Source: Roseibium salinum
GTDB lineage: Bacteria > Pseudomonadota > Alphaproteobacteria > Rhizobiales > Stappiaceae
NCBI RefSeq assembly: GCF_026240905.1
Contig: NZ_JAPEVI010000003.1
Coordinates: forward strand, 2,108,001 to 2,172,000
Direction of reading: 5' to 3'
Length of the DNA: 64,000 bases
In this document: in pieces, positions 51,420 through 62,000 of the stretch
Layout: each line of letters begins with the position of its first letter
Numbering within the stretch: the first letter of the stretch is position 1
Position numbers and translations under genes: made by a program
Notes under the pieces: generated by a model
The model's database searches: none
The model's input: the letters and a program-made list of their open reading frames with translations, nothing else
Told to the model about the DNA's origin: nothing

Positions 51420-51872
51420 TCAGCCACTGGGCATCGGCGCCCAGTCCAGGCGTTTCTTGATGCGCATCATCAACTGGTCGCGCACGGCCCTGTACTCATT
51501 GAGGATCTGCTCGCGGCTGCCGGTCGCCAGCGTCGGGTCGAGGGTCGGCCAGTATTCCACGTCGACGGCGTCGGTTCTGGTCATGTCGAGCGCCTTGTGG
51601 TGGGCCTCCGGCGCCAGGGTAATGACCAGATCGAACCCGGACTCGTCCAGCTCCTCGAAGGTCTTGGGATGGTGCCTGCTCATGTCGATGCCGATCTCGG
51701 CCATCACGGCATCGACGAACGGATCGACCTTGCCCTGGCGAACGCCACAGGAGCGCACATAGATCTGGCCGGGAAAAAGCTTTTCGGTCACGGCCGCGGC
51801 CATGGGCGAGCGGACGGAGTTCATCCCGCAGGCGAAAAGTACCGCAGTCGGACGCATGCCCGGCCCGGCCAC
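51420..51872 (-). CDS. Low-molecular-weight phosphatase family protein
   Basis: 150 residues from a GTG at 51872 with AGGA close by; ATG at 51857 is the alternative. P-loop CGMNSVRSP gives the C-x5-R signature of low-Mr protein tyrosine phosphatases/arsenate reductases, and the late WPTLDPTLATG supplies the Asp-Pro general acid. The substrate (phosphotyrosine, arsenate or other) cannot be told. Five bases after the UPF0262 gene, its usual partner in this block. Confidence 0.86.
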   Translation of the reverse strand: MAGPGMRPTAVLFACGMNSVRSPMAAAVTEKLFPGQIYVRSCGVRQGKVDPFVDAVMAEIGIDMSRHHPKTFEELDESGFDLVITLAPEAHHKALDMTRTDAVDVEYWPTLDPTLATGSREQILNEYRAVRDQLMMRIKKRLDWAPMPSG

Positions 51873-51877
51873 GGTTC

Positions 51878-52381
51878 CTAGCCCTTCCAGTGCAAGGCGT
51901 AAACGAGGGTGAACAGCCGGCGCGCGGTCTGCATGTCCACCTCGATCTTGCCTTCCAGGCGCTCCATCAGGATCGCCGAGCCCTCGTTGTGAACGCCGCG
52001 CCGACCCATGTCGATTGCCTCGATCTGGCTGGGCGTCGCATGGCGGATGGCCTCATAATAGCTTTCGCAAATCAGATCATAGTCCTTGACGATCTTGCGC
52101 AAGGGAGTGAGCGACAGGACATGGGTGACGACCTCCTGGTCGTCCTCCGTCTTGACGCGAAAAACCAGCTTCTTTTCAACCAGGGAAAGACTGAGAACGA
52201 ACCTGGCGGGCTGATGGCCCACCGGCTGGAAGCTGTTTTCCTCGATCAGGTCGTAGATGGCGACCGCCCGGTCGTGTTCCACTTCCGGGGTCGAGCGGGA
52301 AATCGAGGCTTCGTCCAAAACCACATCCACCAGCCTGCCGCCGGTGGCACCCGGATTGCTGTCCGCTTGCGGTTCACTCAT
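51878..52381 (-). CDS. UPF0262 family protein
   Basis: 167 residues, resembling the UPF0262 family of alphaproteobacteria: [34 protein letters not shown] and [21 protein letters not shown]. Function unknown; nearly always found between hisD and a low-Mr phosphatase gene, as here. No membrane segment or signal. Confidence 0.9.
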   Translation of the reverse strand: MSEPQADSNPGATGGRLVDVVLDEASISRSTPEVEHDRAVAIYDLIEENSFQPVGHQPARFVLSLSLVEKKLVFRVKTEDDQEVVTHVLSLTPLRKIVKDYDLICESYYEAIRHATPSQIEAIDMGRRGVHNEGSAILMERLEGKIEVDMQTARRLFTLVYALHWKG

Positions 52382-52409
52382 GCGTTCAGAAGCCTCTCAT
52401 GTGGCGGCG

Positions 52410-53717
52410 CTAAAGATTGAGCCTGATGGAAACAGAGCGTGCGTGAGCCGACAACCCCTCCGATTCACCTAGCGCCATGGCCGCCGGCCCAAGGGCCCGC
52501 AGGTTTTCCGCATTGCATTTGAGGATCGACGTGCGCTTGACGAAGTCCATGACCGAGAGACCGGACGAAAAACGGGCCGAGCGGGCCGTCGGCAGAACGT
52601 GGTTGGAGCCGCCGACATAGTCGCCGATGGCCTCCGGCGTATAGTGGCCAAGGAACACGGCGCCGGCATTGCGCACCTTTTTCAAGAGTGCCTCCGGATC
52701 GGCGACCGCCAGTTCCAGATGTTCCGGGGCGATCCGGTTGGCCAGCGGCATGGCCTCCTCCAGATCGCCGACCAGGACGATGGCGCCGAAATCGCGCCAG
52801 CTGGCTCGCGCGACGTCTTCCCGCGGCAGTGTCTTCAGCTGCGCTTCAACGGCCGCTTCCACCGCTTCGGCAAGCTCGGCGCTGTCGGTGATCAGGATCG
52901 ACTGCGCGGCGGCGTCATGCTCTGCCTGCGCCAGAAGATCGGCTGCCACCCAATCCGGATTGTTGGTGCTGTCTGCGATGATCAGGACTTCCGAGGGGCC
53001 GGCGATCATGTCGATGCCGACGGTGCCGAACACCCGGCGCTTGGCCGCGGCGACGAAGGCGTTGCCGGGGCCGACGATCTTGGCGACAGGGGCGATGGTT
53101 TCCGTACCATAGGCGAGTGCCGCCACCGCCTGCGCGCCGCCGATGCGGTAGATTTCCGAAACGCCGGCAATGCCGGCGGCGGCCAGAACCAGCGGGTTGA
53201 GCACACCGTCCGGGCTCGGCACCACCATGACGATGCGCTCGACACCCGCCACCTTGGCCGGCACCGCGTTCATAAGAACCGAACTGGGATAGCTGGCAGT
53301 GCCACCGGGAACATAGATGCCGACCGCCTCGACGGCGGTCCACAGCGAGCCCAGTTCCACGCCGAGCGTATCGGTGTAGCGGTCGTCCTTCGGCATCTGG
53401 CGGGCATGGTGGGTGACGATCCGGTCGTGGGCGAGCCGCAGGGCGTCCAGGGTTTCGCCCGCGACCTCCTCCAGCGCGGCATCTATCTCCGCCTGCCCGA
53501 CCGTCAGATCGGCCATGGCGGCGGCGTCCAGCCGGTCGAATTTCCTGGTGTAGTTCAGGACCGCCCGGTCGCCCTCGAGACGCACCGCATCAAGAATGTC
53601 CCGCACGATCTGATCGACATCCTCGGAGACTTCCCGCTTTCCGGCCAGAAGATCCCTGAACTTCGCCTCGAAATCCGCGTCCTTGTTTGACAGGCGTAGA
53701 ACCACACACTTCTCCAT
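52410..53717 (-). CDS. hisD: Histidinol dehydrogenase
   Basis: 435 residues, standard length. Zinc-dependent, NAD+-linked last step of histidine synthesis. Segments: VPGGTASYPSSVLMNAVPAK, IAGPSEVLIIADSTNNPDW, LLAQAEHDAAAQSILITDS (Gln/His metal ligands), and VGGSNHVLPTARSARFSSG (substrate-binding His/Asn). All are intact. The location outside a his cluster, beside UPF0262 and DUF2948, is the usual one in this group. Confidence 0.97.
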   Translation of the reverse strand: MEKCVVLRLSNKDADFEAKFRDLLAGKREVSEDVDQIVRDILDAVRLEGDRAVLNYTRKFDRLDAAAMADLTVGQAEIDAALEEVAGETLDALRLAHDRIVTHHARQMPKDDRYTDTLGVELGSLWTAVEAVGIYVPGGTASYPSSVLMNAVPAKVAGVERIVMVVPSPDGVLNPLVLAAAGIAGVSEIYRIGGAQAVAALAYGTETIAPVAKIVGPGNAFVAAAKRRVFGTVGIDMIAGPSEVLIIADSTNNPDWVAADLLAQAEHDAAAQSILITDSAELAEAVEAAVEAQLKTLPREDVARASWRDFGAIVLVGDLEEAMPLANRIAPEHLELAVADPEALLKKVRNAGAVFLGHYTPEAIGDYVGGSNHVLPTARSARFSSGLSVMDFVKRTSILKCNAENLRALGPAAMALGESEGLSAHARSVSIRLNL

Positions 53718-53867
53718 GCTGTTCGGTGCTGCGCACCGTAAAATCCCTTCCGGTCCTTAAAGCATTTCCGGCGCTTGAACCATCCAAAACAAGACCAGGC
53801 GGCTCAAGTCCGCTCGGCGCGCCGCTGATCCTGTCTGGCGGGCCGGTTCATCCTGCAATGCCACCGC

Positions 53868-54305
53868 TCACTCGACGTTGTGCATCGGGCGGTTCCGCGT
53901 CGCCCAGGCAGCGCCGAGATCGGTCAGTTGCGCCTCAATGCATTCCACATCCAGCGCCAGGCTGCCGCCGCCGGCAAAGACAAGCCGGATCTGCCCGGAA
54001 GGCTCTTCGCCCGGCTCGAACGTCACGGCCAGCAGCTCCAGCACCGCGCCCTTGGCATCCTGGCGGATGTTCTGGGCCTTCATCGCGTTGACCTGGCTGA
54101 AGGCCAGCGCGGACCGGCGGCGCTCATGGCTCTTGGAGCGCCTGTCGGGTTCCTTGTCCCAGACGAAGCGGTTCATCACCAACAGCGCCTTCTTTTCCTT
54201 CGGCAGAAAACGGATATCCGCGATCGTCAGGACGGCATCCTGCAGATGCGCGGAGAGCACCTTGAGATCTTCCTCGTCGAGGGCGGCAAGTTTCAGCTGA
54301 TCCAT
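53868..54305 (-). CDS. DUF2948 family protein
   Basis: 145 residues from the ATG at 54305. KLAALDEEDLKVLSAHLQDA at the start and RFLPKEKKALLVMNRFVWD match the DUF2948 family found beside hisD/murA in alphaproteobacteria. The C-terminal block ALDVECIEAQLTDLGAAW is the second hallmark. Cytosolic; function unknown. The Shine-Dalgarno is weak. Confidence 0.85.
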   Translation of the reverse strand: MDQLKLAALDEEDLKVLSAHLQDAVLTIADIRFLPKEKKALLVMNRFVWDKEPDRRSKSHERRRSALAFSQVNAMKAQNIRQDAKGAVLELLAVTFEPGEEPSGQIRLVFAGGGSLALDVECIEAQLTDLGAAWATRNRPMHNVE

Positions 54306-54447
54306 GGCGGTCAAAATCTGATCCTGTGATTGACGTCCGGTAATCCGGATATAAGGCCGGCCGGACCAAGTCCCAAGGTTTTGACCTAAAGCGGAACCGG
54401 AGATTTGGCAATGTTTTCTAATGCCGCTCCCGAAAGCGAGCCTCCGG

Positions 54448-54660
54448 TCAGGAGCCCCGGTCAATCCTCTCGCGAAGATCCTGCTTTATCTCGTCCAATG
54501 TAGCCAGGCGGCGAAACACCTTGCGCCCGAGCCAGAGGCCGAAGACCAGCAGAAAGAAGCCGAGCGACAGGCCGTAGGGTGACGGCACGAAGACGACAGC
54601 CGACATGGCGGCTAGGGCGAAGGCGGCCTGGATCAGGAAACGGATCGTTTGCGCGCCCAT
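54448..54660 (-). CDS. Small membrane protein between murA and DUF2948
   Basis: 70 residues from the ATG at 54660. Two hydrophobic helices (about 7-25 and 30-47: FLIQAAFALAAMSAVVFV and GLSLGFFLLVFGLWLG), then a basic, charged tail ending RERIDRGS. It starts 43 bases after murA and is probably co-transcribed. The family name is not recognised; a small two-helix protein at this place is common in relatives. Confidence 0.65.
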   Translation of the reverse strand: MGAQTIRFLIQAAFALAAMSAVVFVPSPYGLSLGFFLLVFGLWLGRKVFRRLATLDEIKQDLRERIDRGS

Positions 54661-54703
54661 TGCCGGGACCCTTTCGCTGGCTGCGGCTTTGCGGCCGCAG
54701 TCC

Positions 54704-55993
54704 TTAGCCGGAGATTCGCTCGATCCGCGCGCCACAGCGGGTGAGCTTGTCTTCCAACCGCTCAAAACCGCGGTCGAGATGGTAGACGCGGTTGACGGTG
54801 GTCTCCCCTTCCGCGGCAAGGCCCGCGATCACCAGCGACACGGAGGCCCTGAGGTCCGTTGCCATGACCGGGGCGCCGCGCAGCGTGGAGACGCCGTCAA
54901 CGGTCGCGGTGCGCCCGTCCACATGGATCTGCGCGCCAAGGCGGGCCAGTTCCTGCACGTGCATGAAGCGGTTTTCGAAGATGGTCTCGGTAATCCGGCT
55001 GCTGCCGCCGGCCTTGGTCATCAGCGCCATGAACTGTGCCTGGAGGTCGGTCGGAAAGCCCGGGAACGGCTCGGTGGTGATATCGACCGGCTGGATGCCG
55101 TTGCCGTTTCGGTAGACCTTGATGCCGTCGTCCGTCTGGGTGATCTCGGCGCCGGTCTGGCGCAGCGTTTCCAGCGCGCTTTCCAGAAGATCGGAGCGCG
55201 CGCCCTGCAGGAGCACGTCGCCGCCGGTCATGGCGACCGCCATCGCATAAGTGCCGGTCTCGATCCGGTCGGGCACCACCGCATGATGGGCCCCATGCAG
55301 GCGCGGCACGCCTTCCACGCGGATGGTGGACGTGCCCTCGCCTTCGATCCGGGCGCCCATGGCCCTCAGGCACTTGGCAAGGTCGACCACTTCCGGTTCG
55401 CGCGCGGCGTTGACGATTTCCGTTTCGCCGCTCGCCAGCGTCGCGGCCATCATGATCGTATGCGTGGCACCGACGGACACCTTCGGGAACTCCACCCGGG
55501 CGCCCTTCAGGCCGCCGGGCGCCCTGACGACCACGTAGCCGCCCTCGATCTCGATTTCGGCACCCAGCGCCGTCAGGCCCTCGATGAAGAAGTCCACCGG
55601 GCGCGTTCCGATGGCGCAGCCGCCGGGCAGCGACACGCGCGCCTCGTGGCAACGGGCGACCAGCGGGCCGATGACCCAGAAACTGGCGCGCATCTTGGAC
55701 ACCAGTTCGTAGGGCGCGGTCGTGTCGACGATTTCGCGGGCGGTGAGGTTCAGCGTCTGGCCGGCCAGTTCGTCCTGGCCGCTGCGCTTGCCGTTCACCG
55801 AATAGTCGACGCCGTGATTGTTCAGGATCTGCATCAGCTGCGCCACGTCGCGCAGGCGCGGCACGTTGGACAGGGTCAGGGTCTCATCGGTGAGGACCGA
55901 CGCGATCATCAGCGGCAGGGCTGCGTTCTTGGCTCCGGAAATCGGAATCGTTCCGTTCAGCTCGGCCCCGCCGACGACTTTGATACTGTCCAT
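54704..55993 (-). CDS. murA: UDP-N-acetylglucosamine 1-carboxyvinyltransferase
   Basis: 429 residues. Adds enolpyruvate from PEP to UDP-GlcNAc, the first committed step of peptidoglycan synthesis. EPSP-synthase-like fold: [20 protein letters not shown] at the start, and the catalytic loop [15 protein letters not shown] with the fosfomycin-sensitive Cys present, so the enzyme should be fosfomycin-sensitive in type. Full length. First large gene of the murA-hisD block. Confidence 0.97.
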   Translation of the reverse strand: MDSIKVVGGAELNGTIPISGAKNAALPLMIASVLTDETLTLSNVPRLRDVAQLMQILNNHGVDYSVNGKRSGQDELAGQTLNLTAREIVDTTAPYELVSKMRASFWVIGPLVARCHEARVSLPGGCAIGTRPVDFFIEGLTALGAEIEIEGGYVVVRAPGGLKGARVEFPKVSVGATHTIMMAATLASGETEIVNAAREPEVVDLAKCLRAMGARIEGEGTSTIRVEGVPRLHGAHHAVVPDRIETGTYAMAVAMTGGDVLLQGARSDLLESALETLRQTGAEITQTDDGIKVYRNGNGIQPVDITTEPFPGFPTDLQAQFMALMTKAGGSSRITETIFENRFMHVQELARLGAQIHVDGRTATVDGVSTLRGAPVMATDLRASVSLVIAGLAAEGETTVNRVYHLDRGFERLEDKLTRCGARIERISG

Positions 55994-56183
55994 GTTCTTC
56001 CCCGAACCCGGACCGCGGGTTCGCGGCCGTCCCTAGATCAACTCTCCAGCGATCTACACGCAACTTATGGCCCATGCAAGGCAAGGCGCACTCTGCCCCC
56101 CGGCAAATCCCCGACCGGCCGCCCGCCTGCCTGTCCGGATCCCGCTCGCGACCCGTCCGGTGCGCGGCGGAGGCCACCCGCCC

Positions 56184-56363
56184 TCAGTCCTCCTTGCGGG
56201 ATTTGGCCGCGGATTTCCGGCGGCGCAGATTGGCTCTCAAGGCCTCCGCCAGCCGGTCCTCCCTGGACTTGCCGCTGCCCTTCTCCCCCGCCTTGTCATT
56301 CGCATCCGCCGCGGTGCCGCGGCCTGCGTCAACGCGTTGGTCCTGCTGGTCTTTTTCGCTCAT
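56184..56363 (-). CDS. DUF4169-like small basic protein
   Basis: 59 residues starting MSEKDQQDQR and ending LRRRKSAAKSRKED. The first half is acidic/polar and Gly-rich, the second a basic helix (EALRANLRRRK), the pattern of DUF4169 proteins of alphaproteobacteria. It is 190 bases upstream of murA on the same strand. The call rests on the short C-terminal motif and size; function unknown. Confidence 0.65.
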   Translation of the reverse strand: MSEKDQQDQRVDAGRGTAADANDKAGEKGSGKSREDRLAEALRANLRRRKSAAKSRKED

Positions 56364-56788
56364 CTTCGCTCATCCGCATGCGCCGGCCCCAAGGGCAACG
56401 ATGGACCTGTTTATCAATCCGACCCCTACCATGCAAAGCCCGCATGACATTGACTCGACACCACACACGCCCCCGCGGGCGTCGATGGCCGTCTCGCCAT
56501 CACCAGCCCCTCCCCCAATTCGCTTTCGCAGCGAATATCCACAGGCAGGGCGATCGGTGGATTTGCGGGGGAAAAGCGGCCAAACGCGACATCGGCAGCA
56601 GGCCCGCATTCACACCGGTTTCAGCACCCGGCAAAAAATCGAAATCACTGCTTGCGTCCCCGAACCTCTTGTGGCAAAAGCCCCTCAATCCGGTCGGTCC
56701 TGCTGATCGGGCTCAAGCACTTGCGTCCTGAAACTCTCGCTCTCCAGGCAAAAGTTCGACGCCGCGCCGCCACCAGGACGCGCCAGAT
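56364..56788. other. Intergenic region before tRNA-Thr
   Basis: 425 bases without a credible gene; frames here lack start signals and include translated tRNA sequence. No repeat or strong hairpin was recognised. Confidence 0.5.
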
Positions 56789-56863
<75 letters not shown>

Positions 56864-57143
56864 GAATTTCTTAGTGAAATCAGCACTCAAATCTTTCAGC
56901 ACTGCCACGCAGTTTCTTGCAGCGGCGTGTCGCGGAGAACATGTGACTTGCGGAAAATCTGTTGCAGGACTCCAACAGATGCATGCGCAACCCCTATTCA
57001 GCACACAGAACCGGGCCGACCGCGTTCGGGACGAGGAGGCGGAAGTTTGCGTTCTGTCGCCGACCTGTCCCTTCTCAAAACTTGAGAGCGTCTGGATCTT
57101 GCGGAGACAATTGCGACCGCAGTTGGCGGCCCGGGGCGGCCGA

Positions 57144-57863
57144 CTACCTGCGCTTGGCCTTTACCGGCACGTTCAGCCGCTCTGCGGCCGCCTGAATATG
57201 CGCGGCCATGGCCGTGCGGGCGGCGGTTGCGTCGCGGTCTTCCACGGCGTCCAGGATCTCGCGGTGTTCACGGATGGTCAGGTCCAGCCGATCGCCCTTC
57301 TGATAGGCGCCGGGAGTGGCGCGCAACGTGTGCTTCAGGCGTGAGGACATGTAGCAGACGATGGTGCCGAGATAGCTGTTGCGGGTTGCCTTGGCCAGGG
57401 CGCGGTGGAAGGCGGCGTCGGCTTCCATGCGGGTTTCGTCGAACTTGCACTTGCCGCTCATGGCAGCGATCGCGGCATACATGGTATCAAGGTCCCTGCC
57501 GCTGCGGCGTTCGGCGGCCAGGCCCGCCGCGGTTATTTCCAGCAGGCCGCGCAGTTCATAAAGGTCGGCGAGATTGCCGGGCTTGTTCAGCGCCTGCATT
57601 TCGATCCGGAACGTTTCCCGTTCCGTCAGCGGTTTGACGATGGCCCCGCGTCCCTGGCGGGATTCGATGGCTCCGTCGGAGCGCAGACGGGCGATGGCCT
57701 CGCGCACCACGTTGCGGCTTACGCCGAACACATCGGCCAGACAGTGTTCCGTCGGCAGGACGTCGCCGGGCCGGAAATGCCCCTCCGTGATCTTTGCCAA
57801 AATGTCAGCAGCGATCTGGTCCGGCAGGAGCGCTTCCCGCCGAACTTCCCTGAATTCTGTCAT
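57144..57863 (-). CDS. GntR-family (FadR/FCD) transcriptional regulator
   Basis: 239 residues. N-terminal winged helix (VLPTEHCLADVFGVSRNVVR, AIARLRSDGAIESRQGRG) and a C-terminal FCD helical bundle (LYELRGLLEITAAGLAAER; RALAKATRNSYLG; REHREILDAVEDRD) with the Asp/His residues typical of metal-binding FCD domains. Such proteins usually repress catabolic genes for organic acids or sugar acids. No clear target is adjacent. Confidence 0.87.
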   Translation of the reverse strand: MTEFREVRREALLPDQIAADILAKITEGHFRPGDVLPTEHCLADVFGVSRNVVREAIARLRSDGAIESRQGRGAIVKPLTERETFRIEMQALNKPGNLADLYELRGLLEITAAGLAAERRSGRDLDTMYAAIAAMSGKCKFDETRMEADAAFHRALAKATRNSYLGTIVCYMSSRLKHTLRATPGAYQKGDRLDLTIREHREILDAVEDRDATAARTAMAAHIQAAAERLNVPVKAKRR

Positions 57864-58145
57864 CCCCCAAATTCCCCCAGTCGACTATCTTGCCCCTCTC
57901 GCCGGTTTTGGACGCCGGTCTTTGGCCATGCCCTTCAACCTCCATTTTCTTCTTTGAAGGGCACGTTCGATCAATGCATAGGTGAACGTCAGAGGCTTGT
58001 CGAGAGCGCCGCAATCTGGGCGGGAGCCGCAGAATTCCGCCACTTCCTGAAGTTAGCTGGCAAACATTTTCACATACAACCCCGACCTGAAAATCAGGCG
58101 GCAAGGTGCTCTTCGCGGAGGCTGTCAGGAGCCTGGGGCCATACC

Positions 58146-59060
58146 CTAGAAGGCGTAAATCACCTCGGCCGCGCGCACGGCGGCCGACGCGCGATTTTCG
58201 ACGCCGAGCTTGATGAAGATCTGCTCCAGGTGCTTGTTCACCGTGCGCGGCGAAAGGCCCAGGATGTCGCCGATATCCTTGTTGGATTTCCCCTTGGCGA
58301 TCCAGATCAGCACTTCGGCTTCGCGCTGCGTCAGTTCGAACCGCTCCTGCAGGGCGCCGATCTGGCGGGCTTCGTCTTCCGCCGTCACGCGAAAGAGATT
58401 CTCGCCGGGGCCGACGCGGCCGAGCGGGTGAAGCTGGACGGTCAGGTTCTCCGAAAGTCCCAGCGTGAAGCTCTTGGGCCGGTCCTGCGCCTGTCCGGCG
58501 GTCTCAAGCCAGTTCCCCAGGGCGCGGCCGAGGCGCAAGAGGCTCGCCTCGCCGGCCCCCGTTCGTGCCAGAAGGTTGTGGATCTGCGGCGTCGACCACA
58601 GCACGGCGCCGTCGGCGGACACGGCAACCAGGTGCCGGCCGGCCGCATCGAGCGCCACATGCGCGCTCTGCACGGAGCGGGCGTTCTTCAGGTGGACCTT
58701 GATCCTGGCCTGCAGCTCGTCGACATCGATCGGCTTGGTCAGGAAATCCACGCCGCCCGACTCCAGCGCCCGGACGACATGCTCGGTTTCCGACAGGCCG
58801 GTCATGAAGATCACCGGGACGTGCCGGAGCGCCGGGTTCTCCTTGATCCGCCGGCAGGTCTCGAAGCCGTCGAGCCCGGGCATTACCGCGTCCATGAGTA
58901 TGGTGTCCGGTGTCACCCGCTCGCAGACCGCAAGTGCTGCCTCGCCGCTGGTCGCCACCAGAACGGCGATGCCGGTCTTCTTGAGTGCCTCGGTCACGAA
59001 CCCGAGCGTTTCCGGGCTGTCATCGACCACAAGAACCGTATCACGGCGCTCATCCGTCAT
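58146..59060 (-). CDS. LuxR-type response regulator paired with the NCS1-fused kinase
   Basis: 304 residues. N-terminal receiver (TVLVVDDSPETLGFV, phospho-acceptor Asp in ILMDAVMPGLDG, Lys in FLTKPIDVDE), a central PAS-like stretch (about 135-230), and a C-terminal LuxR/NarL helix-turn-helix (LTQREAEVLIWIAKGKSNKD, LSPRTVNKHLEQIF). Its start overlaps the end of the hybrid kinase gene by 11 bases, so the two are translated together and very likely act as one pathway. It resembles the CrbR/ErdR type of LuxR regulator paired with transporter-kinase fusions. Confidence 0.9.
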   Translation of the reverse strand: MTDERRDTVLVVDDSPETLGFVTEALKKTGIAVLVATSGEAALAVCERVTPDTILMDAVMPGLDGFETCRRIKENPALRHVPVIFMTGLSETEHVVRALESGGVDFLTKPIDVDELQARIKVHLKNARSVQSAHVALDAAGRHLVAVSADGAVLWSTPQIHNLLARTGAGEASLLRLGRALGNWLETAGQAQDRPKSFTLGLSENLTVQLHPLGRVGPGENLFRVTAEDEARQIGALQERFELTQREAEVLIWIAKGKSNKDIGDILGLSPRTVNKHLEQIFIKLGVENRASAAVRAAEVIYAF

Positions 59061-62000
59061 GGGTTTCCAATCCGCTTAACAGGTTTTTGTAAGCTTCGAA
59101 GTCGAAGCGGCTCAGATGTCCGTGCAGGGCTTGCGTCAGCAGCCTGTTTTCCGGCTTTTCGGCAAGCTCCGCCAGCTTGGCCTCGATGCCTTCCACATAG
59201 CCGATTTCGGCAAGCGATATCAGATCGCCGATATGCTCCGCCCCCGGCGAGCGCAGCGGGCCGTCCGCTTTGCGGTCCGCCTCGCCGAGCACGGGATGTT
59301 CCGTCCAGACGATACGCATGTGCTTCTGCAACAGGTCGAGCAGCTGGCCGATGCTGAAGGGCTTGGCGAGCGTGGCATTGTGGTAGGCGGGCCCGTCCGG
59401 GCGCAGGGCCTGGTCGCCGATATTGGCCGACAGCATGATGATCGGGGCCGTCTCGCCCGCAGCGCGCAGGCTTTCGGCGAGCTCCCAGCCGTTCAGCCCC
59501 GGCATGAGGATGTCGACGAGGTAGAGGTCGGGCTTCAGTTCGTGGAGATGGTCCAGGCAGTCCTCGCCGGTTTCCGCCTCCAGAACCGTGAAGCCGAGCG
59601 GTTTCAGGATATCGCTGACCAGTGCGCGGTGATCGGTGTTGTCGTCGACCACCGCAATGGTCCGGCGCGGGCCGCCATAGCCCCTCACCTGCCGTTCCCG
59701 GCGCACCGTATCCACCGGCCGGTCGACGGCGGCAAGCATCAGGCGCACCTCGAAGGACGCGCCCTTGCCAGGCTCGCTGGACAGCGCGATTGCCCCGCCC
59801 ATCGTCTCGGTCAGTAGCTTGGTGATGGTCAGGCCAAGGCCGAGACCCGGCGTTCGGGCGCCGCTGGCGGCCCTGCTGCGGCCGAAGGGCTCGAAGATTT
59901 TCGTCTGCTCGTCGAGCGCGATGCCCGGCCCGCTGTCTTTCACGACAAAAGCGGCGACCTGCGAGCGGTAGCCGACGGAGAGCGACACCTCGCCTTTCTC
60001 GGTGAACTTGATGGCATTCGACAGAAGATTGACCAGGATCTGGCGCAGGCGCTTTTCGTCGGTGCGCACGAAGGCCGGCAGATTGCCTGCCCGGCTGTAG
60101 CTGAAGCCGAGCCCCTTTGCGGACGCCTGCATCCGGAACATGTCGACGATCTGGTCCAGGAATTCGTGAATGTTGATTTCGTCGGAATAGATCTGCAGCC
60201 GCCCGGCCTCGATCCGGGAGATGTCCAGAAGCCCGTCGATCAGCCCGGAAAGGTGTTCCGCGCTGCGCCGGATCGTGCTGACCGCGGGTTTGCGCGCTGC
60301 CGGCAGGGCTTCGTCCCGTTCCAGCACCTGGGCATAGCCCATCACCGCGTTGAGCGGCGTCCTGAGCTCATGGCTGAGGCCGACGACATAGCGGCTCTTG
60401 GCGAGGTTGGCGGCTTCGGCGTCCTCCTTGGCCTTCTGCAGGGCCGCATCGGTTTCCCTGTGGGCGTCGATTTCCTTTTGAAGCAGCGCGTTCTGGCGCG
60501 CGGATTCCTCCTCCGCGACCCGTCTCGTGTCGTGGGCCAGCACCAGGAACCAGCAGGCAATGCCCGCGACGACGGCAAAGACGAAGAAGATCAGCGTGAC
60601 CGTCTGGCCGATGATGCCTGTCGGATCGCCAAGTCGGCTGGCGGCCTGGGCATGGATGATCCACAGCACGAGGCCGATGGCGGCAATGGCGAGAAACGAC
60701 ATCAGCGCGTAGCGACCGAGGCGCGAGCGGAAACAGATCAGCACCTGTTCGGGAAGCACGTATCCCGCCACCGTGCCGACCTGATGGGCGAACCGGGCCT
60801 TCGGCTTGCAGGAGTCGCGGCAGCGGGCGTCGAGCGTGCAGCAGAGCGAGCAGATGGGCGCCTGATAGGCCGGGCAATAGGCCATGTCTTCCGGCTCGAA
60901 CGGGTTCTCGCAGATCGAGCAGGCGATCTGCTCCCGCGCCTGCCAGCTTCGGCGGGGCTTGCGGGCCAGATAGAATTTCCCCCCGGTCGCAAACGCGATC
61001 GCCGGGGCCGCGACAAAGGCAACCGCCATGGCAAGGAACGTGGCCAGCGCCGCGGCGGCCTCGCCGAATTCACCGAAATGGGCCGCCAGCGCAATGCCCG
61101 CGGCAAGCAGCATCGCGCCGGTGCCCACCGGGTTGATGTCGTAGAGATGGGCGCGCTTGAACTCGATGCCGGGCGGCGACAGGCCGAGCGGCTTGTTGAC
61201 GAAGAGGTCGGCGGAAATGGCGGACAGCCAGGCCATGGCGACGATGGAGAAGACGCCCAGCGTTTCCTCCAGCAGCCGGTAGATACCGAGTTCCATGAGC
61301 AGGAGCGCGATGCCGACATTGAAGACCAGCCAGACAACCCGGCCCGGATGGGAGTGGGTCAGGCGGGAGAAGAAATTCGACCAGGCGAGCGACCCGGCAT
61401 AGGCGTTCATCACGTTGATCTTGAGCTGAGCAACCGCGACAAAGGCGGCCATCAGCAGCAGGACGACCGCTTCGTTCGGGATCATGTAACCGAAGGCGAC
61501 CGCATACATGCGCGAGGGCTCGTCCGCGTGCTCCACGGGAACGCCATGGGAAAGCACGAGGACGGCAAGGAACGACCCGGCGATCATTTTCGGGGCGCCG
61601 AGCAGCACCCAGCCGGGACCGGCCAGAAACAGCGCGAGCCGGTGGCGAGGGCGGGCGACATCCTGGGCGGGCAGGAAGCGCAGGAAGTCGACCTGCTCGC
61701 CGATCTGCGCCATCAGCGCCAGGATCACCGCTGAGGCGGCGCCGAAACTCACCAGATTGACGCTGTCCCAACCGCCGGCCGCGGGTCGGGGCGCCTTTGT
61801 CACCGGATCGATGCCGGCAAAATCCAGCCAGGTGCCGACCGCCTGCCAGTCCGTGAAGGCGATGAAGACGAAGGGAAGGATATTGAGGACGATCCAGAAC
61901 GGCTGGGTCGCCAGCTGGAACCGGCTGATCCAGGTGATGCCGTGGGTGACGAGTGGAATGACCGCGACCGCACTGATGATGTATCCCAGCCAGAGGGGCA

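Noticed and set aside
60166..61734. Plus-strand open frame opposite the permease-kinase gene
   Set aside because: The opposite strand encodes continuous membrane helices and HK motifs; this frame is rich in Arg/Gly/Asp with no domain.
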